Assembly: GCA_900542595.1 (NCBI GenBank)
Contig: UQOB01000026.1
Location: forward strand, 1 to 16,994
From: an uncultured Mollicutes bacterium
GTDB lineage: Bacteria > Bacillota_I > Bacilli_A > RFN20 > CAG-826
Direction of reading: 5' to 3'
Length of the DNA: 16,994 nucleotides
In this document: piece after piece, positions 4,753-12,215 of the stretch
Position numbering within the stretch: position 1 is the first letter of the stretch
How the letters are laid out: the number at the start of each line of letters is the position of its first letter
Translations under genes and position numbers: made by a program
The notes under the pieces: generated by a model
The model's input: only the letters and a program-made list of their open reading frames with translations
Databases searched by the model: none
Told to the model about the DNA's origin: nothing

Positions 4753-7059
4753 AGGTTTTTCCTCCTTAAAATTATGGCTTTCACTTTCAACAGGTGCAAT
4801 AGGGCAAGATGAAGAAATAAAGCGTTCCGGCTTAAAGAAATTGATGGTTAAAGCGTTTAAGACAACGAAGACGCTGGAAAACGACATCGCGAGAGAACTG
4901 ATAATCGGGTTTAGCTTGATTTCCGGGTTCAAGTAATAGAAGACCCCGGCCGCTAAGACGATCCCGATGCAGTTATAGAAGAAGGCCCAGAACAAGTTGC
5001 CTTTGATGGTGAAGATGGTCCTTCTCGATAGACTGATGACGTTCTTAACATCGAGTAAATTATTCTTCAGAAGGACGATGTCGCTACTTTCTTTCGCGAT
5101 ATCGGTGCCACCACCTAAGGTGATCCCGAGGTCACTACTCGTCAATGCAATAGCGTCATTGACCCCATCGCCCACCATGCTGACTAAGTGTTTATTATCT
5201 TTCTTTAAGCTATTGATGATCTTGGCTTTGTCTTCCGGGAGAACGTCACTGATGACTTTATCAATTCCCACCTCTTTCGCGATGGCTTCGGCGGTCCTCT
5301 TATGATCACCGGTCAACATGACGACTTCGATTCCGATATCTTTTAACCGTTTTACGGCGTACACGGCATCTTCTTTCACTAAGTCTTTAACCGCGATATA
5401 GCCGATAGGTTCATCGTCTTTCGTAATAAATAAGACGGTCTTCCCTTGGTCACTGAGTTCTTCTTCCTCTTTCTTAAAAGAGTCGCTATGAAGAACTTTC
5501 TTGTTCCCAATTTCATAGACGTGACCATCGATGGTTCCTTTTAAACCTTTTCCGTCGGTACTTAAGAAATCAACGACTTCTAAAGACGAGGGGTCAATAT
5601 CTTCCCGGTAATTGAGAATGGCAATAGAAAGAGGGTGTTCACTCTTCTTTTCAATCGCTTTGATGGCTTTTAAGACAGTATCTTTGTCTTCCTTTTCTTT
5701 CACAAAGAAATCGGTGACGCTGGGTTTACCTTCGGTGATGGTGCCCGTTTTATCTAAGACGACGGTCTTAATTAAGTGGGCTTTTTCCAAGATTTCCGCG
5801 TTTTTAATCAGTAAGCCATTCGAAGCCCCTTTCCCGGACGCGACCATGATGGCAACGGGTGTCGCGAGCCCTAACGCGCAAGGACAAGCGATGACAAGGA
5901 CGCTTATCGCGAAGTTAAAGGCTAAGGCGAAGTCTTTAGTGATGATTAAGTGGACAATCAAGGTGATTAAGGCAATCGCGATGACTGTCGGAACGAAGAC
6001 TAAAGCCACTTTATCGACCATCTTACTGATGGGGGCTTTGCTGTTACTGGCTTCGTTAACTAAGGCCGCAATTCGGCTAAACGAGGTATCTTCCCCAACT
6101 TTTTCGGCCTTAACTTTTAAGTAGCCGTTAAGGACAATGGAAGAAGAATAAACGGGGCTCCCTTCCTTCTTAAAAGCCGGCATGCTTTCCCCAGTGATAT
6201 TACTTTCATCGATCGAGGATGTTCCTTCGATGACTTTCCCGTCAACCGGGACATTATCCCCTTTTTTTAGGATGACGATATCCCCGACTTTCACGTCTTT
6301 GGCATCGATGATATGTTCTTCGTTATCGATTAAGACTCTGGCTTCTTTTGGAGCCATATCGATCAGCTTTTCGACCGCTTTGGTGGTCCGCTTTTTACTG
6401 ATCTTTTCAAAGTATTTCCCTAAGCTCACTAAGGTCAAAATCATCGCGGCCCCTTCAAAATAGAGGTTATGGAGGCTACTTCTGACGATATCGAGATTTC
6501 CTTGCCCGAGGTTATACGACATATTGAAGAGTTCATAGATGCCGTAAATTAAAGAAGCTGAAGAGCCTAACGATATTAAGCTATCCATGTTCGGAGCGAG
6601 CTTAAAGAGGAGCTTAAAGCCGGTGACAAAGTATCTGGAATAAATGATGATGACCGGTAAAGTCAGTAAGAACTGCACTAAGGCTAAACTGACCCCGTTC
6701 TCGGGTCCACTAAGGAAGGAGGGTAAAGGCCAGCCCCACATATGCCCCATCGAAAAATACATGAGGACGAGGACTAAAACGAAACTAACAATGAGTTTGA
6801 TTAAGTCAATATCGACCTTTTCTTTCTTTTTAACCACCGGTTTATTGCTTCCCGGGATACTTGCGATATAGCCGGCTTTACTGACGGCATTGATGATATC
6901 GTCATCTTTGACTTTGTTTTCGTCATATTCGACGACCATATCGTTATTTAAGAGGCGAACATTGACGTCCTTGACCCCGTTTAGTTTTTTAACGGCCCTG
7001 TCGACATGCGCTTGGCAACTCGCGCAGGTCATGCCTTTTACATCAAATCTCTTTTTCAT
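4552..7059 (-). CDS. copA: Cu(I)-exporting P1B-type ATPase with fused C-terminal CopZ-like domain
   Basis: This 835-aa membrane pump exports Cu(I), and possibly Ag(I), using ATP. An N-terminal heavy-metal domain has the GMTCASC site (9-15). The core shows TGES (289-292, actuator), CPC (392-394, transport site), DKTGT (436-440, phosphorylated Asp), the HP pair (475-476) and GDGVND (630-635). YN (695-696) and MSFSS (725-729) in the last two helices are the P1B-1 signature for monovalent copper. Where most CopA proteins end, a linker of about 25 residues (E745-P769, with C752) leads into a second metal domain with GMMCQNC (779-785). From Met770 this part has the size and sequence of free CopZ and its own ribosome binding site. 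The copA ATG has no SD, and a -35/-10 pair ending 7 nt upstream predicts leaderless mRNA. Confidence 0.95.
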   Translation of the reverse strand: MKKRFDVKGMTCASCQAHVDRAVKKLNGVKDVNVRLLNNDMVVEYDENKVKDDDIINAVSKAGYIASIPGSNKPVVKKKEKVDIDLIKLIVSFVLVLVLMYFSMGHMWGWPLPSFLSGPENGVSLALVQFLLTLPVIIIYSRYFVTGFKLLFKLAPNMDSLISLGSSASLIYGIYELFNMSYNLGQGNLDIVRSSLHNLYFEGAAMILTLVSLGKYFEKISKKRTTKAVEKLIDMAPKEARVLIDNEEHIIDAKDVKVGDIVILKKGDNVPVDGKVIEGTSSIDESNITGESMPAFKKEGSPVYSSSIVLNGYLKVKAEKVGEDTSFSRIAALVNEASNSKAPISKMVDKVALVFVPTVIAIALITLIVHLIITKDFALAFNFAISVLVIACPCALGLATPVAIMVASGKGASNGLLIKNAEILEKAHLIKTVVLDKTGTITEGKPSVTDFFVKEKEDKDTVLKAIKAIEKKSEHPLSIAILNYREDIDPSSLEVVDFLSTDGKGLKGTIDGHVYEIGNKKVLHSDSFKKEEEELSDQGKTVLFITKDDEPIGYIAVKDLVKEDAVYAVKRLKDIGIEVVMLTGDHKRTAEAIAKEVGIDKVISDVLPEDKAKIINSLKKDNKHLVSMVGDGVNDAIALTSSDLGITLGGGTDIAKESSDIVLLKNNLLDVKNVISLSRRTIFTIKGNLFWAFFYNCIGIVLAAGVFYYLNPEIKLNPIISSLAMSFSSVFVVLNALTINFFKPERFISSSCPIAPVESESHNFKEEKPMEKIELEVTGMMCQNCVKHVIKALENVNGVTKVDVSLEKKNAVIEGEKLDKDSLIKAAEEAGYNAK
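4761..4767 (-). promoter_or_regulatory. Internal Shine-Dalgarno for the copZ start inside copA
   Basis: Minus-strand AAGGAGG, fully complementary to the anti-SD core, lies within codons for Lys-Glu-Glu (residues 765-767) in the CopA linker and 8 nt before the in-frame ATG at 4752. Confidence 0.6.
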
Positions 7060-7066
7060 GCCTTAA

Positions 7067-7095
7067 TTTTTAAGAAAGAAAAAGGAATAATTCAA
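7067..7095 (-). promoter_or_regulatory. Predicted leaderless promoter of the copA operon
   Basis: Minus-strand TTGAAT (7095-7090), a 17-bp spacer and TAAAAA (7072-7067) end exactly 7 nt before the copA ATG at 7059, so the first transcribed base would be at or next to the A of the start codon. No SD is present to contradict this. Confidence 0.5.
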
Positions 7096-7106
7096 GCGAT
7101 GTGCAC

Positions 7107-7124
7107 AAAGAAATTTATTTCTTT
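7107..7124. promoter_or_regulatory. AT-rich inverted repeat upstream of the copA promoter
   Basis: AAAGAAAT-TT-ATTTCTTT is a perfect 8-bp inverted repeat with a 2-bp centre, located 11 bp upstream of the predicted copA -35 box and just after the CLC stop codon. It lacks G/C pairs and a U tract, so it is a poor terminator. An operator for metal-dependent control is possible. It does not match the CopY cop box or the usual CsoR palindrome. Confidence 0.3.
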
Positions 7125-7137
7125 AAGGAAATAAGCT

Positions 7138-8421
7138 TTAAGCGTTCTCTTGTCTTCTTAAGTTAAAAAGCATGATATCCCGCTCTAAGGGATTGGTGAT
7201 TTTTGTCTTCTTTAAAAGATAAGTTCCAAGGAGAAAGAACGCTAAACTGATGACGCTAAATAAAAGATTATCTAAGATCGCAACATGGTTACGTAAAAGG
7301 AGGTTAAAAAGAACAATTCCAGCTGTTAAAGGAATCTTATTCATCAAGGCTAAATAAAGGAAAGCGGTAAAGAAGATAAAGAAGGCTAAATTCTCCGATG
7401 GGAACTGCGGAATAACCATTTCAATAAGGCCGGTAAGGAAGACCCCGAGGTAAAGTCCGGCAACAAGCGTGGGGGTCAGCATCCCACCCGGAACACCGCC
7501 ACTATGGAAGAAGAGGTTTAAAAGGTAACGGATAACGAAATAAGTTAAACCTAAAAGAAGTAATTCTTTTCCAAAGAGGGTTGAAAAGTCCACCATCCCT
7601 TTTCCTAACGCGGTGGGGAAGAAAAATAAGAGGATGATGTACAAGAAAAAGGGAAAGAAAAATTTAATACCCGTGAAGATTTTGCTTTGATGGTTTTTAA
7701 AGAAATAATCAAGGATATTCTGGAGACAAATAAAGCTGTAGACCGCTCCAAACGTTAAGACGAAGAAGAGTAAAAGCCAGACTAAAGAGTGGTAATTTAA
7801 GGCGGTAAAGAAATCGAATTCAAATAAGGGTTCGCGGAATACCAGCATCGGAATTATGCTACTCCCAACGCAGAGGAGGATGACTTTTAGGATGTTAGAG
7901 AGATTGATGGGGGCTTTCATCTCTTCAAAAGCGTACACGGCTCCCCCTAAGGGGCAGTTTAAAGCGGCACCAAACGCCGCTCCTCCACCGAGTCCACTAT
8001 TATCTTTCCTTTCTTTCGTGATATTTCCGTAAAGACTGGTTCCTAAGAAAACGGAAGGCCCTTCGCTTCCTAAAGGTAAAAGGAAGAAACTCCCGATGAT
8101 TGACCAAAAGATATAAGTGACGCTTTCCCTCGATTTCGCTTTATTTAAAAGACCATAACGGATTTTTAAGGCGACCGTTGTTCCGTTTCCCCTAAAATAG
8201 GGGTCCTTTAAGTAAAGAGAAAACCCAATTATTGCGAGGATAAAAATCCCTAAAGATAGGATAAAAAGACCGTAGCTTTCTTTTATTAACGAAAAACCTA
8301 ACTTTTGAAGGTAAGAGAAAATCCATTGGTAAAAGCCGATAACAAAACCGATTAAGAAACCTAAAAAGAAGTACTCCAGGTAATGGAAGATGGTGAAGAA
8401 GATTCTTTTCGTTTTACTCAT
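7138..8421 (-). CDS. CLC-family anion channel/transporter
   Basis: The 427-aa integral membrane protein has the CLC layout. GNGTT (78-82) occupies the GSGIP position. GSEGP (118-122), exactly 40 residues later as in E. coli ClcA, contains E120, equivalent to the external gating glutamate. AALNCPLGGAVYAFEE (152-167) ends in the paired internal glutamates of proton-coupled members. A GMLTP segment (within SGGVPGGMLTPTLVAG) corresponds to GxFxP. The conserved Glu residues favour an H+/anion antiporter. N79 replaces the serine that coordinates chloride and T82 replaces the proline, so the anion may not be chloride. No CBS domains follow. The ATG has no SD and sits 32 nt after the Pr6Pr gene on the same strand, with a hairpin between them, so co-transcription is likely. 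Confidence 0.88.
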   Translation of the reverse strand: MSKTKRIFFTIFHYLEYFFLGFLIGFVIGFYQWIFSYLQKLGFSLIKESYGLFILSLGIFILAIIGFSLYLKDPYFRGNGTTVALKIRYGLLNKAKSRESVTYIFWSIIGSFFLLPLGSEGPSVFLGTSLYGNITKERKDNSGLGGGAAFGAALNCPLGGAVYAFEEMKAPINLSNILKVILLCVGSSIIPMLVFREPLFEFDFFTALNYHSLVWLLLFFVLTFGAVYSFICLQNILDYFFKNHQSKIFTGIKFFFPFFLYIILLFFFPTALGKGMVDFSTLFGKELLLLGLTYFVIRYLLNLFFHSGGVPGGMLTPTLVAGLYLGVFLTGLIEMVIPQFPSENLAFFIFFTAFLYLALMNKIPLTAGIVLFNLLLRNHVAILDNLLFSVISLAFFLLGTYLLKKTKITNPLERDIMLFNLRRQENA

Positions 8422-8425
8422 ACCG

Positions 8426-8445
8426 CGTTTACTGATCCGTAAACG
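8426..8445 (-). other. Hairpin between the Pr6Pr gene and the CLC start codon
   Basis: CGTTTAC (8426-8432) and GTAAACG (8439-8445) form a perfect 7-bp inverted repeat with a 6-nt loop, ending 4 nt before the CLC ATG. No U tract follows, and the CLC gene has no SD, so the stem occupies the ribosome-binding region of the message. Confidence 0.4.
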
Positions 8446-8453
8446 GCTAAATT

Positions 8454-9167
8454 CTATTCCTTTTTTAAAACTTTGCTATGTGGTTTAAAGATTAAAAAGC
8501 TTAAGGCGTAGAAGAGGTAACTTAAAAAGAGGACAATCGCTAAAAGGAGAAGAATCCAATAAAACGACCCCATGAAATAGATGCCCGGTCCCCCGAAGCC
8601 AAAGGCTCCCACGGAACTCCCCCAGTTAAGAAAGGGATAAGGATAATTATTTCCCCCACCGAAATCCCAATGATTGACGTAGCCGATGGAAGCAAAAACT
8701 AAGTAATAAAGAGGAGGGATACAACTGAAGAGGGGCATCCATTTCTTTAAGGGTTTACTTGTTTCATAGCTTAAGAAAAAGTCGATGATACCTAATAAGG
8801 GAACGACCATATGAGTTAAAACATTATGGATTTTAAAAGGATCAGGCGAAGTCGGGAGAAGCACCGTCATAAAAATGAGGCCGGTTAACGCGATAGCGAC
8901 CGTAATGACCAGCTTCACAATATTATGAACCAAAGGAAAATATCGTTTCTTAGTGACCATTTCTAAAATCACAAAAACGATTTCTAAGCCACACAAAATA
9001 GCGATCGCTAAGTTACTTTGATTGGTGAAATAAAGGAAGGTCGTCCCTTCTTGGGTGAGTTGATCCATATAAAAGAGACCAAGTGAAGCGAGAACGACAA
9101 CGCAGACTTTAACGATTAAACCGAGGATATCGCGGATATTACTAACGAGATAATTTAAGACTCTCAT
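8454..9167 (-). CDS. Pr6Pr-family multi-pass membrane protein (FAR-17a/AIG1-like)
   Basis: The 237-aa protein has about six hydrophobic segments and the features I associate with the bacterial Pr6Pr family: YFTNQSN (46-52), HNIV (81-84), HNVLTH followed by VVPLLGIIDF (114-130) and YPYPFLNW (175-182). The Thr of FTNQSN and the His residues near VVP occupy places comparable to the catalytic Thr and His of eukaryotic AIG1/ADTRP lipid hydrolases; this is an inferred likeness. The frame opens at TTG 9188, but that codon has no SD. The ATG at 9167 lies 6 nt after a good -35/-10 pair and would be the start of a leaderless mRNA, so I take 9167. It is followed on the same strand by the CLC gene. Confidence 0.75.
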   Translation of the reverse strand: MRVLNYLVSNIRDILGLIVKVCVVVLASLGLFYMDQLTQEGTTFLYFTNQSNLAIAILCGLEIVFVILEMVTKKRYFPLVHNIVKLVITVAIALTGLIFMTVLLPTSPDPFKIHNVLTHMVVPLLGIIDFFLSYETSKPLKKWMPLFSCIPPLYYLVFASIGYVNHWDFGGGNNYPYPFLNWGSSVGAFGFGGPGIYFMGSFYWILLLLAIVLFLSYLFYALSFLIFKPHSKVLKKE

Positions 9168-9173
9168 GCTTTT

Positions 9174-9202
9174 ATTAAAGGTCTTCAATCATCTTTTGTA
9201 AA
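9174..9202 (-). promoter_or_regulatory. Predicted leaderless promoter of the Pr6Pr-CLC unit
   Basis: Minus-strand TTTACA (9202-9197), a 17-bp spacer and TTTAAT (9179-9174), each five of six to consensus, end 6 nt before the ATG at 9167. This decides the start codon: the upstream TTG at 9188 falls inside the spacer and would not be transcribed. Confidence 0.6.
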
Positions 9203-9235
9203 ACAAAAATCAATGAAAATCGTTAAAAATAAAAA

Positions 9236-9264
9236 TTGACCATTTTTAATTTTTTCTTTATAAC
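9236..9264 (+). promoter_or_regulatory. Promoter of the activase operon
   Basis: TTGACC (9236-9241), a 17-bp spacer and TATAAC (9259-9264), each five of six to consensus, are followed by an SD (GAGG, 9278-9281) and the ATG at 9288. The leader would be about 17 nt, in contrast to the leaderless divergent gene. Confidence 0.7.
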
Positions 9265-9287
9265 TCAAACGGAAAACGAGGATAAAG

Positions 9288-12215
9288 ATGACGTATTTAA
9301 TGGGAATCGATGTCGGAAGTACGACGGTCAAAACCGTCATTGTCGAACGAGAAACTAATAAGCTCCTCTACGCGAAATATGAACGTCATCTTTCTGATAT
9401 TAAGCAAGCGGTCACGAAAGAACTTAAAGAAGCCCATGAACAATTTGGAAATATTAAGGTTACTTTAGGGGTGACTGGGAGCAGCGGCCTCGCTTTACAT
9501 GAAAAAGTCCACCTCCCCTTCGTTCAAGAAGTGCAAGCCGCTTTTTTAGCGATTAAAGAATTCTATCCGGAAGTCGATGCCGCAATTGAACTAGGTGGGG
9601 AAGACGCCAAAATCATCTTTGTCACCAATGGCGTGGAAGAACGGATGAACGGGAGCTGCGCAGGGGGAACCGGAGCGTTTATCGACCAACTGGCCGCTCT
9701 ACTTAACGTTAGCCCCTATGAACTTGATCAATTAGCGTTAAAAGCCGAAAAGATTTATCCTATCGCCTCGCGCTGCGGCGTCTTCGCTAAAAGTGATATT
9801 CAACCCCTTTTAAATCAAGGAGCCAAAAAAGAAGATGTCGCGATGAGTATCTTTCAAGCGGTCGTTGAACAGACGATATCCGGTTTAGCGCAAGGAAGAG
9901 AAATCAAAGGCAATATTCTCTTTTTAGGGGGACCTCTTCACTTCTTAAACGCTCTCCAAAAAGCTTTTAAAGATACCCTTCATTTACAAGATGAAAACGC
10001 GATATTCCCGAAAGAAGCGACTATTTTCATGGCTTTAGGAGCTGCTTTATTCGGCGGAAAACTGAAAGAAGAAATCGCGTTAAAAGATTTAATTGAAAAA
10101 ATTGAGAATTCCGATTTATCATCAGCCTTTTTAACTGGGAAACCCCTCTTTAAGAATGAGAAAGAATATGAAGACTTTAAAAAAGACCATAACTTTCATC
10201 AAGAAAAGTATGCTTTGTTAGAAAACTATAAAGGCAAGGCCTATCTCGGGCTCGATAGCGGTTCCACTACCACCAAAGTGGTCTTACTTTCCGAAAACCA
10301 GGAAATCCTCTATTCCCACTACTCCTTAAATTACGGGGAACCTCTTCAAACTTTAGTTAATCAATTAAAAGAAATTTATAAGATTAATCCTGATATCAAT
10401 ATCGTAAGTGGCGCGGTCACTGGCTACGGAGAAGCCCTCATCCAAAGTGCGTTAAAAATCCCGTATGGTTTAGTCGAAACAGCCGCGCACTTTGAAGCCG
10501 CGAAATTCTTTGACCCGAAAGTCGATTTCATCATCGATATCGGGGGACAAGATATTAAGTGTTTTAAGATAAAAAGAGGGGCTATTGATTCCATCATGCT
10601 CAATGAAGCCTGTTCTTCGGGCTGCGGATCCTTTTACCAATCCTTCGCTCAAAGCTTAGGTTATGACGTGGAAACCTTCAGCCAATTAGCCCTTTTTGCT
10701 GATCACCCGGTGGAACTTGGTTCCCGTTGCACCGTTTTTATGAACTCCCAAGTTAAGCAAGCCCAGAAAGATGGAGCCACCGTTCAAGATATTTCGGCTG
10801 GTTTATGTAAGAGCATCGTTAAAAACGCCTTATATAAAGTCATTAGATTCTCCTCCCCTAGCGATTTAGGGGAACATATCGTCGTTCAAGGAGGAACCTT
10901 CCTAAATGATGCGATACTGAAAGCTTTTATCGATGAAGTCGGGCGTGACGTCAAACGACCCGCCATCAGCGGCTTAATGGGAGCGTTCGGCGCGGCTCTC
11001 TATAGCTTAAGAAAACCAGCAACCACCCCTGTTATCAGTAAAAATGAATTAGAAAAGTTTTCCTATAAAACCACACCATTAATCTGTAAGGGCTGCACTG
11101 CACACTGCAATATGACCTTAGTCACCTTCAACGATGGCCGCCACTTTATCAGCGGTAATAAATGCGAAAAAGGGGAAGGCAAGAAACCGAGCGATCAATC
11201 GTTAAATGAAGTTGTTTACCTCAATCAAAGGTTAAAGGAAGATTTAAAAAACTTACCGAGTAAACCTCTCGCGAAGGTCGGTTTACCGATGGGTCTTCAA
11301 TATTATGAATTTCTCCCCTTCTGGGTCACTTTCTTTAAAGAACTCAACTTCTTACCCGTCACTAGTGGTCCCTCATCACGCGACGTCTATTTCTTAGGTC
11401 AACACACCATTCCTAGTGATACTGTCTGTTATCCAGCCAAACTCATCCATGGGCATATTGAACTGCTCTTACAGAAGGGAGTGGATTTTATCTTCTACCC
11501 ATCCAACAGCTATAACAAAGATGAGCATAAGAGTGATAACCACTTTAATTGCCCGGTCGTCGCTTATTATGGTGAACTGTTAAAAAAGAACAATAAACGG
11601 CTCAATGACGATAATTTCTTAGATCCTTTTATTGATTTAAATAACTTAAAAGAAACCGCAAAAACCCTGCAAAAAGCCCTGCAAAAATATGATATTTCGA
11701 AAAAAGAAGCCTATAAAGCCTTAGAAAAAGCTCAAGAAGCTTATCTTAAATATAAGAAAGACGTGAAAGACAAAACCTTAGAAATCTTAAAGAAAGCGGA
11801 TGAACAACATAAGACTGTTATCTGTCTATCAGGTCGGCCTTACCACTTAGATGAAGAGATTAATCACGGTATTGATAAGCTGATAACTTCCTTAGGTTTC
11901 GCTTTAGTGACGGAACAAGGCTTAGCCTCTTTAGTGGAAGAGAAAACCCCCACTCACGTCTTAAACCAATGGACCTACCACGCGAGACTCTATAATGCCG
12001 CGCAGTACGCATTAACCCACAAGAATATTGAGCTCGTCCAACTCGTCAGTTTCGGCTGCGGCTTAGATGCCATAACCACCGATGAACTTCGGGATATCTT
12101 AGAAAGTGGCAATAAGTTCTACACCCAACTTAAGATCGATGAAATCAGTAATTTAGGTTCCGTTAAGATCAGATTAAGAAGCTTAAAAGTGGCTTTGGAG
12201 GAACGTCATGAGTAA
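9288..12215 (+). CDS. Acyl-CoA dehydratase activase-related protein (two BcrAD/BadFG domains + DUF2229)
   Basis: This 975-aa cytoplasmic protein holds two ASKHA ATPase modules. The first (1 to about 260) has GIDVGSTTVK (6-15), GGEDAK (103-108) and the Fe-S cysteines C124 (NGSCAGGTGAF) and C163 (SRCGVF). The second (about 318-575) has GLDSGSTTTK (321-330), GGQDIK (419-424), C442 and C481 (SRCTVF). A cysteine cluster C600-x2-C603-x3-C607, plus C626, precedes the DUF2229-type part (about 660-975). In the HgdC/BadF family such ATPases use ATP to drive an electron into a 2-hydroxyacyl-CoA dehydratase. The large multi-domain version in Firmicutes has no assigned substrate. It is usually one chain of about 1400 residues including an HgdB-like part, which here is a separate gene overlapping by 8 nt. 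The start has a GAGG SD 6 nt upstream. Confidence 0.88.
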   Translation: MTYLMGIDVGSTTVKTVIVERETNKLLYAKYERHLSDIKQAVTKELKEAHEQFGNIKVTLGVTGSSGLALHEKVHLPFVQEVQAAFLAIKEFYPEVDAAIELGGEDAKIIFVTNGVEERMNGSCAGGTGAFIDQLAALLNVSPYELDQLALKAEKIYPIASRCGVFAKSDIQPLLNQGAKKEDVAMSIFQAVVEQTISGLAQGREIKGNILFLGGPLHFLNALQKAFKDTLHLQDENAIFPKEATIFMALGAALFGGKLKEEIALKDLIEKIENSDLSSAFLTGKPLFKNEKEYEDFKKDHNFHQEKYALLENYKGKAYLGLDSGSTTTKVVLLSENQEILYSHYSLNYGEPLQTLVNQLKEIYKINPDINIVSGAVTGYGEALIQSALKIPYGLVETAAHFEAAKFFDPKVDFIIDIGGQDIKCFKIKRGAIDSIMLNEACSSGCGSFYQSFAQSLGYDVETFSQLALFADHPVELGSRCTVFMNSQVKQAQKDGATVQDISAGLCKSIVKNALYKVIRFSSPSDLGEHIVVQGGTFLNDAILKAFIDEVGRDVKRPAISGLMGAFGAALYSLRKPATTPVISKNELEKFSYKTTPLICKGCTAHCNMTLVTFNDGRHFISGNKCEKGEGKKPSDQSLNEVVYLNQRLKEDLKNLPSKPLAKVGLPMGLQYYEFLPFWVTFFKELNFLPVTSGPSSRDVYFLGQHTIPSDTVCYPAKLIHGHIELLLQKGVDFIFYPSNSYNKDEHKSDNHFNCPVVAYYGELLKKNNKRLNDDNFLDPFIDLNNLKETAKTLQKALQKYDISKKEAYKALEKAQEAYLKYKKDVKDKTLEILKKADEQHKTVICLSGRPYHLDEEINHGIDKLITSLGFALVTEQGLASLVEEKTPTHVLNQWTYHARLYNAAQYALTHKNIELVQLVSFGCGLDAITTDELRDILESGNKFYTQLKIDEISNLGSVKIRLRSLKVALEERHE

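Noticed and set aside
5612..6124. 170-aa open frame on the plus strand opposite copA
   Set aside because: It lies entirely antisense to a gene with every P1B-ATPase motif, has no family resemblance and is explained by codon bias of copA. The other open frames opposite copA (4661-4936, 4997-5305, 6182-6463, 6644-6871) are rejected for the same reason.
9165..9188. TTG start and a five-codon upstream frame (MIEDL) before the Pr6Pr gene
   Set aside because: Both lie within the spacer of the best promoter and would not be transcribed if that promoter is used.
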